Below, piece by piece: positions 25,877 through 33,038 of a stretch of DNA of 64,000 nucleotides (the stretch's first letter is position 1; every line of letters begins with the position of its first letter). Position numbers and translations under genes: made by a program. Under the pieces are notes generated by a model. That model worked only from the letters and a program-made list of their open reading frames with translations. It did not search any database and was not told where the DNA came from. The DNA is from Methylocapsa acidiphila B2 (GTDB taxonomy: Bacteria; Pseudomonadota; Alphaproteobacteria; Rhizobiales; Beijerinckiaceae), in the NCBI RefSeq assembly GCF_000427445.1, contig NZ_KE386496.1, positions 2,433,504 through 2,497,503 of the forward strand, given 5' to 3'.

Positions 25877-26401
25877 GTTTTATCAATGACTTGCTATATG
25901 GAGACCGTTTGAAAGCCAATTGATAAAACGGTTTTTCAAACGGTCTTTTGCGGGAGATCGACTGCGCCAGTCTTTAGGAATTCGTTTGGCTTTTCGCGTT
26001 GCGCAACCAAAGCCAATTCCCAACCCCGTGCCAAGGTTGGGGTCGAGGGTTTTGAATCCCTCCGCCCACTCTAGATTTTATCAAGAAAATCACGCAAAAC
26101 CTTTTTCACGGACCAATCTGAGCGCCATTCAACGCATTTGAACGGAAATCGCCGGATAACGTGGCGCAGCTTGGCGGCATCGCGCAGTAGACAGCCTTCG
26201 CCCATCCTTCAGCACGCCATCGTCTTACGCCTATGCAGTTTTGCTCCTTGCCGCGATGACAGACGCCCGATCGTCGGTCGACTTGGCACGTCAACCTTCA
26301 CAGCTGGCGGTGACCGGCGAACACGGGGGCCATGCAGGTCACTAGCCGTTGATGGTGAACTCTGGCATCCTCTGCCTTCCCATCGATTCGGAGCCCTTTT
26401 G
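25877..26401. other. Non-coding left-end region of the element with hairpins and a T-arm-like scar
   Basis: These 525 bases hold no convincing gene. They contain a perfect 13-bp hairpin (25902-25946), an inverted repeat TTGGCTTT/AAAGCCAA (25986-26016) enclosing the palindrome GTTGCGCAAC, and a T-arm-like GAGGG...CCCTC at 26045-26062. The last is followed, like the real tRNA, by TTTTATCAA (25878-25886 and 26076-26084). The rest, up to the HTH gene at 26402, is featureless to my eye and probably holds the promoter of the defence operon. Confidence 0.55.
25902..25946 (+). terminator. Hairpin after tRNA-Arg, probable terminator
   Basis: AGACCGTTTGAAA (25902-25914) is repeated as its exact reverse complement at 25934-25946, with a 19-base AT-rich loop and a following TTTG. 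The position 25 bases after the tRNA 3' end fits termination of tRNA transcription, or a site belonging to the element end. Confidence 0.5.
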
Positions 26402-26611
26402 ATGCCGGATGAGATCCTGACCCTGGCGGAAGTGGCGCAGTTGCTGAAGGTCGCCGACAAGACAGTGTACACGATGGCCCAGCGCGGCGAGGTTCCCGCC
26501 TTCAAGGTCCGCGGACAGTGGCGCTTCAAGCGCGACGATCTCGACCAATGGATCGAGCAGAAGAAGCTATCCCAGCGCGACCACGACAAACCTGATGGCG
26601 GGCACGGATGA
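26402..26611 (+). CDS. Small excisionase-type helix-turn-helix protein
   Basis: The 69-residue protein begins at ATG 26402 (MPDEILTLAEVAQLLKVADKTVYTMAQRGEVPAFKVRGQWRFKRDDLDQWI is split here only as blocks LTLAEVAQLL, KTVYTMAQRG and WRFKRDDLDQWI). A GGAG site lies about 8 bases upstream. It is a MerR/excisionase-like winged helix domain (HTH_17 type) and nothing more. Such proteins act as recombination directionality factors or as repressors. Its 3' end overlaps the helicase gene by 17 bases, which argues that it is the first gene and likely regulator of the defence operon rather than a true excisionase. Confidence 0.82.
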   Translation: MPDEILTLAEVAQLLKVADKTVYTMAQRGEVPAFKVRGQWRFKRDDLDQWIEQKKLSQRDHDKPDGGHG

Positions 26612-29504
26612 ACCGACGTGTCCCCGATGGGTGCCGGCGATGATGACGACGGACTGCCAGGCGAAGTATTTCGCCTATGACCTCACGCGTCGGTATGCGC
26701 CTGACAGCGCCGAGCGTATGGCAGGCGCGGTTGCGGGCGCACAGGTCGATCTCAATCCGCATCAGGTCGACGCCGCGCTGTTCGCCTTTGCCTCCCCGCT
26801 CTCCAAAGGAGCGCTGCTGGCTGACGAGGTGGGGCTGGGGAAGACGATCGAGGCGGGCCTTGTCATCTCTCAACGCTGGGCGGAGCGAAAGCGCCGTATC
26901 CTGATTATCGCGCCGTCCAACCTGCGAAAGCAGTGGCACCAGGAACTGAGCGAGAAGTTCTTCCTCCCATGCGCCATCCTGGAATCGAAGTCATACAACC
27001 AGGCCATAAAGGGCGGTAACTACCGGCCGCTTGACCTTGATGGAACAGTCGTCATTTGTTCCTACCAGTTCGCACGGAGCAAAGCGGCGGACGTCCACGC
27101 CACCCCCTGGGATCTCGTGGTCATCGATGAGGCCCACCGCCTTCGTAATGTCTACAAGCCGTCGAATGTCATCGCGAACACCCTCAAGCAGGCACTCGCC
27201 CAGAAACAGAAGCTGCTTCTCACCGCGACGCCGCTGCAGAATTCGCTTCTGGAGCTTTTCGGCCTCGTCAGTTTCATCGACGAATATACGTTCGGCGATC
27301 TCAAGAGCTTCCGGGAGCAATTCGCGAACGCCGCACCCGACCGGGTCTTCAATCTCCTGCGTGAGCGGCTGAAGCCGATCTGTCATCGGACGCTGCGGCG
27401 CCAGGTCACCACTTACGTCCCCTATACGCGCCGCTATCCGATCGTCGAGGAATTCACCCCCGAGGACGGCGAGGACAAGCTTTACGATCTCGTCTCGGAA
27501 TACCTCCGCCGGGACAATCTGCAGGCCCTCCCAGCCAGCCAGCGGTCGCTCATGACGCTGGTCCTTCGCAAGCTGCTGGCGTCCTCCACATTCGCGATCG
27601 CTGGCGCGTTGACATCGATTTCGCGCCGTTTGCAATCGAAGCTCGATGACGACGCGGCACTCGGCTCCGCCGAAGAGGATTTGGCTGAAGACTATGAGGC
27701 GCTCGATGAGACGGAAGATGAATGGACCGAGGATGACAAGCTCGAACCCCTGACGGCCGCTGACCGCAAAGCGATCGAAGCCGAGATCGCTGATCTGACG
27801 GGGTTTGCCAAGCTTGCCACCTCCATTGATCAGAACGGTAAGGGCAAGGCTTTGCTGAAGGCGCTCGGCGTCGCCTTCGCCAAGGCGGAGGAGCTCGGCG
27901 CCGCCAAGAAGGCGATCATTTTTACGGAATCGCGCCGCACGCAGGCATACCTCCTGCGCGTATTGGCCGACAGCCCGTATGCCGAGGGCATTGTCCTGTT
28001 CAACGGCACCAACACGGACGAGCGTTCGAAGGAGATCTACGCCGCTTGGTTCGCCCAACATCAGGGCTCGGATCGTGTCTCCGGCTCCCGCACAGCCGAT
28101 ATGCGGTCAGCGCTGGTGGATTACTTCCGCGACAACGGCCGCATCATGATCGCGACCGAGGCCGGCGCAGAAGGCATTAACCTCCAATTCTGTTCACTCG
28201 TCGTGAATTACGACCTGCCCTGGAATCCCCAGCGCATCGAACAGCGGATCGGCCGCTGTCATCGCTATGGCCAGAAGCACGACGTCGTCGTTGTAAATTT
28301 TCTCAACCGCAAGAACGAAGCTGATAAGCGCGTCTATCAGCTGCTCTCGGAGAAATTCAAACTCTTCGAAGGCGTGTTCGGCGCGAGCGACGAGGTTCTC
28401 GGCGCGATTGAGTCGGGCGTCGACTTCGAAAAGCGCATCGGGACCATCTATCAAAAATGCCGCCAGATGGATGAGATCAAGTCGGCATTCGACCAGCTGC
28501 AACTCGAACTAAGCCTTGAGGTCAACGAGGCAATGAGCCAGACGCGGCAAAAGCTGCTCGAAAATTTTGATGATGAGGTTCGCGAGAAGCTGAAGATCCG
28601 CGATGACGACGCGAAGGTCTATCTTGACCGCTTTGAGCATCTGCTGATGCGCCTGACGCAGCATGAACTGCGTTCGGATGCGGAATTTCGGAATATCTCT
28701 ACGTTTGAGCTGCGGTCTCGCCCAGCGTGGACGAGCGCGCGCGATATCCCGCTCGGCCTCTATGAATTACCCAGGCGCTCGGGCGAGGCGCATCTCTATC
28801 GGCTGAATCACCCCCTCGGCGAGGCCGTTGTTGAGCGGGCAAAGGCGAGACAGCTCAACCCTGTGCAAGTCACCTTCGATTACACCAACCACGCGGGACG
28901 GATCAGCGCCCTTGAGCCTCTTCGCGGCCGGAGCGGATGGCTCAGTGTCTCAGCACTGACCATCGAGGCGCTCGACACGCCGGAAGACCATATCCTCCTG
29001 GCCGGAGTGGGGGATGATGGCACCCCCTTGAGCCGTGACGAGGCGATGCGCGTCCTGACGCTCTCAGCTTATGGCGGTGAATCGGTGGAGACGCCGGCGC
29101 CATTGGCCGACGATCTCAATGGAAGACTAGGCCTTGAGGCAAGCCAAATCCAGCGTGCCGTCTCAGAACGCAATGCGCGATTTTTCGGTGAAGAGGCCGA
29201 CAAGCTGGATGGCTGGGCGGATGACTTGAAGGTCGGCCTGGAACGGGAGATCAAGGAGATTGATCGTCAGATCAAGGAGGCGCGGCGCGCCGCGACGGCG
29301 GCGGTGACGCTGGAAGAAAAGCTCGCCGGGCAAAAACAGATCAAATCGCTGGAGGCGCTTCGCAACACCAAGCGCCGCAACCTTTTTGAAGCGCAGGACG
29401 AAATCGATCGGCAGCGCGCAACACTCATTGCGCAGATCGAGTCGAAGCTAGAACAGAAGTCTGCGACTACTCCAATGTTCACGATCCGCTGGGTGCTTGC
29501 ATGA
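26595..29504 (+). CDS. SNF2-family helicase of a defence operon (DrmD-like/helicase-related)
   Basis: The helicase has 969 residues. Motif I is GALLADEVGLGKTIEAGLV (about residues 72-90), motif II VVIDEAHRLRN (about 175-185) and motif III LLLTATPLQNSLLELFG. Motifs V-VI are MIATEAGAEGINLQ and PQRIEQRIGRCHRYGQ (about 515-565). The SNF2/RapA-like order is complete. An acidic linker (about 350-380) separates the two RecA lobes, and a C-terminal charged coiled coil (about 870-960) ends the chain. Similar SNF2 helicases occur in DISARM class 1 (DrmD), but no DrmA, DrmB or DrmC is present here. The start may instead be ATG 26640. It overlaps the HTH gene and the following mini-ORF, so it is part of one operon. 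Confidence 0.88.
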   Translation: MAGTDEPTCPRWVPAMMTTDCQAKYFAYDLTRRYAPDSAERMAGAVAGAQVDLNPHQVDAALFAFASPLSKGALLADEVGLGKTIEAGLVISQRWAERKRRILIIAPSNLRKQWHQELSEKFFLPCAILESKSYNQAIKGGNYRPLDLDGTVVICSYQFARSKAADVHATPWDLVVIDEAHRLRNVYKPSNVIANTLKQALAQKQKLLLTATPLQNSLLELFGLVSFIDEYTFGDLKSFREQFANAAPDRVFNLLRERLKPICHRTLRRQVTTYVPYTRRYPIVEEFTPEDGEDKLYDLVSEYLRRDNLQALPASQRSLMTLVLRKLLASSTFAIAGALTSISRRLQSKLDDDAALGSAEEDLAEDYEALDETEDEWTEDDKLEPLTAADRKAIEAEIADLTGFAKLATSIDQNGKGKALLKALGVAFAKAEELGAAKKAIIFTESRRTQAYLLRVLADSPYAEGIVLFNGTNTDERSKEIYAAWFAQHQGSDRVSGSRTADMRSALVDYFRDNGRIMIATEAGAEGINLQFCSLVVNYDLPWNPQRIEQRIGRCHRYGQKHDVVVVNFLNRKNEADKRVYQLLSEKFKLFEGVFGASDEVLGAIESGVDFEKRIGTIYQKCRQMDEIKSAFDQLQLELSLEVNEAMSQTRQKLLENFDDEVREKLKIRDDDAKVYLDRFEHLLMRLTQHELRSDAEFRNISTFELRSRPAWTSARDIPLGLYELPRRSGEAHLYRLNHPLGEAVVERAKARQLNPVQVTFDYTNHAGRISALEPLRGRSGWLSVSALTIEALDTPEDHILLAGVGDDGTPLSRDEAMRVLTLSAYGGESVETPAPLADDLNGRLGLEASQIQRAVSERNARFFGEEADKLDGWADDLKVGLEREIKEIDRQIKEARRAATAAVTLEEKLAGQKQIKSLEALRNTKRRNLFEAQDEIDRQRATLIAQIESKLEQKSATTPMFTIRWVLA

Positions 29505-29569
29505 GTGAAGACATGACACCATCACCACAGCTGGCCACGCGCAAGAAATCCACGGGGGAATTTGAATAG
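29501..29569 (+). CDS. 22-residue mini-ORF bridging the helicase and AIPR genes
   Basis: ATG 29501 overlaps the helicase stop (ATGA). The frame runs 22 codons (MSEDMTPSPQLATRKKSTGE then FE), and its TAG overlaps the AIPR GTG start (TAGTG). It therefore links the two large genes by stop-start overlaps at both ends. It may be a true micropeptide, a coupling leader, or a chance frame. The GGGGGA purine run near 29553 can serve the AIPR start. Confidence 0.35.
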   Translation: MSEDMTPSPQLATRKKSTGEFE

Positions 29570-31368
29570 TGCCTGCGCTTAGTCCTCACCACATGTCTAT
29601 GCTGGAGAAGGTCCTCGCGGCAGACTTCGTGCCACATCTACCGCCGCTGCTTGATGCCAGCAAGCCTGCTGACCAACAGGCGCGGAAGAACCTGTCTCGG
29701 GCGTTTGCCGGCTTCGCGATATCAAAACTCTGCGAAATTCCGCCCAAGGAGGCGGCAGCCTCAGTTGTCGACGATTTCGACGACTATGGGATCGATGCCG
29801 TCTACTACCACGCGGCATCTGAAACCCTTTTTGTTGTGCAGGCCAAGCTCAAGGCGTCGGAAACATTCAGTCAGGAAGAGGCGCTCGCGTTCTGCCAGGG
29901 AGTCCGCAAACTGGTCAGCCAGGACTTCTCGGGATTCAACGCAAACGTACTCAAGCGACAAACCGAGCTCGAGGACGCGGTCACGTCATGTTCGCAAATT
30001 GAGCTTGTGATTGCGCATACTGGTTCTGGGATAAGTTTGCATGCAAAGACAGCAGTAGCGGATTTGATCGCCGATGATACCCACGGTGAGGAACGTTTCA
30101 AGGGCTCGGTAACTGACTACGACGCAATCCGGGTCGTAGCAGATTTGCAGGCGGCGCAAGCCTATCCCCGCGTCGACGCTACACTGGTGTTGCAAGCCTG
30201 GTCATCCGAGGCAGCGCCGAGGCAGACGTACTTCGGTCTGGTGCGCGTTTCTGATCTCGTGAAGCTGCATGCAACATATGACAAAGCACTCTACGCGAAG
30301 AATATCAGAACTTTTTTAGGTCAAGCGACTGAGGTCAATGCGGCAATCCGGGGAACGCTCGCGAGCCAGCCGGAAAAGTTTATATATCTGAACAATGGCG
30401 TGACTGCACTTTGTGAGCGTATCGACCCGAAGGAAAACCGGAAGGCGGGCAAGCGGCTGAAGCTTACTGGTGTTTCCGTCATCAACGGGGCTCAGACAAT
30501 CGCATCTTCTGCGCAGTTTGTCCAAAGCAACGCTAAACAAGATATATCCAGTGCGCGTGTCCTGATAACTTTGATCAAGGCTGATGGAGACAGCGAGTTC
30601 GGAAAGGCTGTCACACGGGCGCGCAACCATCAGAATCCGGTCCAGCTAGCCAATTTTGCCGCACTGGATGATGAACAGGAGCGCCTCCGCCGCGACCTCG
30701 CGCTATTGGGAATCCACTACGCCTACAAGGCTGAAGGCCCAGATTGTACCCACGATCCCAATCGCATTCGGATTGATGAGGCTGCGCATGCGCTGGCTCT
30801 GATGCAGCCAGATCCTCGGTTTGCAGTTTGGCTGAAGAAAGAGCCAGCGCAGCTTTTGGACACCGAACGCGATCCTTACAAGGCTATGTTTACGTCCAAG
30901 CTGACGGCGTTCCAACTGGCCAATGCTGTGCGGGTTTTTCGGTATCTGCAGAGGCGTATGGTGACAGAGGTGGCGACCGCCACTGGCGTAGAGAAGCTAA
31001 CCTATAAGCATGGTGTGTTCGGCTTGGGCTTCATTCTGACGAAGCGGCTCGCAAAGGCCATTGATGGAGCCGTACTGATCGACAGCGCAAAGGTCTTAAG
31101 TGCGCTAAGCCTAGAATTTGATGCCCTTCGACAGGCATTGTGGACCGCCGTACAACCGCGCGCCGTGGCGAAGGGGCCACTAGCGCTTTTCCGAAATCAG
31201 GCTGAGGCGATCCCAATCCTTCGTGACACGATGATCGCTCACTACGGGTTGGCTGCAGACTCTGCCATTGCGCCGCTTAGGGCAAAAGTGACACCCGGCG
31301 AACTCTATCCGCAGGCCTTGTTCGCATACCTAGCGTCTAAGGCGCCGCAGATTGGGAATTTGACATGA
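29569..31368 (+). CDS. AIPR (abortive infection phage resistance) family protein
   Basis: The protein has 599 residues starting at GTG 29569. The core region, about residues 265-400, matches AIPR proteins: FIYLNNGVTALCERI, LTGVSVINGAQTIASS and TRARNHQNPVQLANFAALDDEQERLRRDLA. The N-terminus has DDYGIDAVYY and then LFVVQAKLK, that is D76, then Q91-x-K93, spaced like a PD-(D/E)xK nuclease core with Gln in place of the acidic residue. AIPR genes are found in phage-defence settings. The mechanism here (DNA cleavage or sensing) is not shown. It overlaps the methyltransferase gene by four bases (ATGA). Confidence 0.88.
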   Translation: MPALSPHHMSMLEKVLAADFVPHLPPLLDASKPADQQARKNLSRAFAGFAISKLCEIPPKEAAASVVDDFDDYGIDAVYYHAASETLFVVQAKLKASETFSQEEALAFCQGVRKLVSQDFSGFNANVLKRQTELEDAVTSCSQIELVIAHTGSGISLHAKTAVADLIADDTHGEERFKGSVTDYDAIRVVADLQAAQAYPRVDATLVLQAWSSEAAPRQTYFGLVRVSDLVKLHATYDKALYAKNIRTFLGQATEVNAAIRGTLASQPEKFIYLNNGVTALCERIDPKENRKAGKRLKLTGVSVINGAQTIASSAQFVQSNAKQDISSARVLITLIKADGDSEFGKAVTRARNHQNPVQLANFAALDDEQERLRRDLALLGIHYAYKAEGPDCTHDPNRIRIDEAAHALALMQPDPRFAVWLKKEPAQLLDTERDPYKAMFTSKLTAFQLANAVRVFRYLQRRMVTEVATATGVEKLTYKHGVFGLGFILTKRLAKAIDGAVLIDSAKVLSALSLEFDALRQALWTAVQPRAVAKGPLALFRNQAEAIPILRDTMIAHYGLAADSAIAPLRAKVTPGELYPQALFAYLASKAPQIGNLT

Positions 31369-33038
31369 CCAAAAAGCAGAAGCTCGAACTGACATGGGTT
31401 GGCAAGGAGAACCGACCTCGGCTGGAGCCGCGCATCCTGCTCGAGGATACAGCTAAGTCATATCACGCGTCGCATCGTGTCGGTGACGACGACATTTTCG
31501 ACAACCGACTAATCTTCAGTGACAATCTGCTTGCGCTGAAAGCGTTGGAGCAGGATTTCGCCGGTAAGGTAAAGTGCATTTTCATCGACCCGCCCTACAA
31601 CACTGGCAGCGCATTCGAGCACTATGACGACGGAGTCGAGCACTCAATCTGGTTATCGTTGATGCGAGACCGTCTGGAGATTATCCGGCATTTGCTTTCA
31701 GAAGATGGTTCACTATGGATCACCATCGACGATAACGAGGCGCACTATCTGAAAGTTCTTTGCGACGAAATATTCGGCCGTCGTAATTTCGTTGCTAACG
31801 TGGTTTGGCAAAAGGCCTATACAGCTAATCAGACTGCAATGCACATCTCGAATGTGCATGATCATATTCTTATCATCGCAAAAAATACCGAAGTTTTCCG
31901 TTTAGGGAAAGTTTCAAGAACCGAGGACCAAAAGGCAAAATTTAGAAACTATGACAATGATCATCGAGGAGCATGGAAGGCTGAAAATCTATCTGCGGGT
32001 AAGTTTTATGCAGCAGGACAGTTTGAAATCACCGGCCCTACGGGTTTGAAATTCCTTCCTCCGAAGGGCCGCTACTGGAGGTGTAACGAGGAGCAGTACC
32101 AGCGCTGGCTTGCAGATAAGCGAATAACTTTTGGGCTTTCTGGCACCGGGCGGCCGATGCTGAAAAAATTCCTCTCCGAGATGGACGACGGCCTTACTGC
32201 TACAACGTGGTGGACCCATGAGGAGGTAAGCAATAACAAGCAAGCTAGTATTGATCTGAAAAATCTCCTGCCCGACATTCCGATATTTCAAAACCCTAAG
32301 CCGGAGCAACTTCTCAGCCGAATAGTTGAATTAGCCACGGATCCAGGCGACCTCGTCCTTGACTCCTTCGCGGGCTCCGGCACCACCGGTGCAGTCGCTC
32401 ATAAAATGGGGCGGCGGTGGATCATGGTGGAGCTGGGCGAGCATTGCCACACACACATCATCCCGCGCCTGAGGAAGGTCATCGACGGCGAGGACAAGGG
32501 CGGTATCACCGCCGCTGTGGAATGGCATGGCGGGGGTGGGTTCCGGTATTTCAAGATCGCGCCGTCCTTGCTCGAGGTTGACCATTTTGGCCGGGAAGTT
32601 ATCAGCAAAGCCTACAACGCTGAGATGCTTGCCGAAGCATTGTGCAAGCTGGAGGGCTTCACCTACGCCCCGAGCGATAGCGTCTATTGGCAGCACGGGG
32701 CATCGACTGAGCATGACTTCATCTACGTGACGACGCAGACATTCAGTCAAGAGCAACTCGCCCATTTGAGCGACGAGGTCGGGCCGGATCGATCCCTGCT
32801 CGTGCTCTGCTCCGCGTTCCGGGGCAATCTGGCAGCGTTTCCGAATCTCACGGTCAAGAAGATTCCCAACCATGTCAGAAGCCGCTGTGAGTGGGGCCAT
32901 GACGACTACAGCCTGAACGTCGAGAACTTGCCTAAAGCTCCGCCGAAGGTTCCGAAGATGGACGCGCGAGAGGGAGAACTGTTTGCCGGGCTGTCTAAGC
33001 GGCAGACTGACCTGTTTGGCATTGAGGGGGGCAAGTGA
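31365..33038 (+). CDS. Type III-like Mod adenine DNA methyltransferase
   Basis: The protein has 557 residues. The catalytic motif IV DPPYNTGSAFEHYDDG (D75-Y78) precedes the SAM-binding motif I FAGSGTTGAVAHKMGRRW (about residues 334-351). This is the beta-class order of type III Mod and N6-adenine enzymes. The intervening stretch, about residues 145-300, is the expected target recognition domain and is visibly AT-richer than the two flanks. The C-terminal 180 residues carry Mod-like extensions. It should methylate a short recognition sequence to protect host DNA. It overlaps both neighbours by four bases. Confidence 0.92.
   Translation: MTKKQKLELTWVGKENRPRLEPRILLEDTAKSYHASHRVGDDDIFDNRLIFSDNLLALKALEQDFAGKVKCIFIDPPYNTGSAFEHYDDGVEHSIWLSLMRDRLEIIRHLLSEDGSLWITIDDNEAHYLKVLCDEIFGRRNFVANVVWQKAYTANQTAMHISNVHDHILIIAKNTEVFRLGKVSRTEDQKAKFRNYDNDHRGAWKAENLSAGKFYAAGQFEITGPTGLKFLPPKGRYWRCNEEQYQRWLADKRITFGLSGTGRPMLKKFLSEMDDGLTATTWWTHEEVSNNKQASIDLKNLLPDIPIFQNPKPEQLLSRIVELATDPGDLVLDSFAGSGTTGAVAHKMGRRWIMVELGEHCHTHIIPRLRKVIDGEDKGGITAAVEWHGGGGFRYFKIAPSLLEVDHFGREVISKAYNAEMLAEALCKLEGFTYAPSDSVYWQHGASTEHDFIYVTTQTFSQEQLAHLSDEVGPDRSLLVLCSAFRGNLAAFPNLTVKKIPNHVRSRCEWGHDDYSLNVENLPKAPPKVPKMDAREGELFAGLSKRQTDLFGIEGGK

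Noticed and set aside
26402-26611. Calling the small HTH protein the ICE excisionase (Xis)
   Set aside because: The domain fits, but it overlaps the helicase gene and reads as operon member 1, and no integrase is adjacent.
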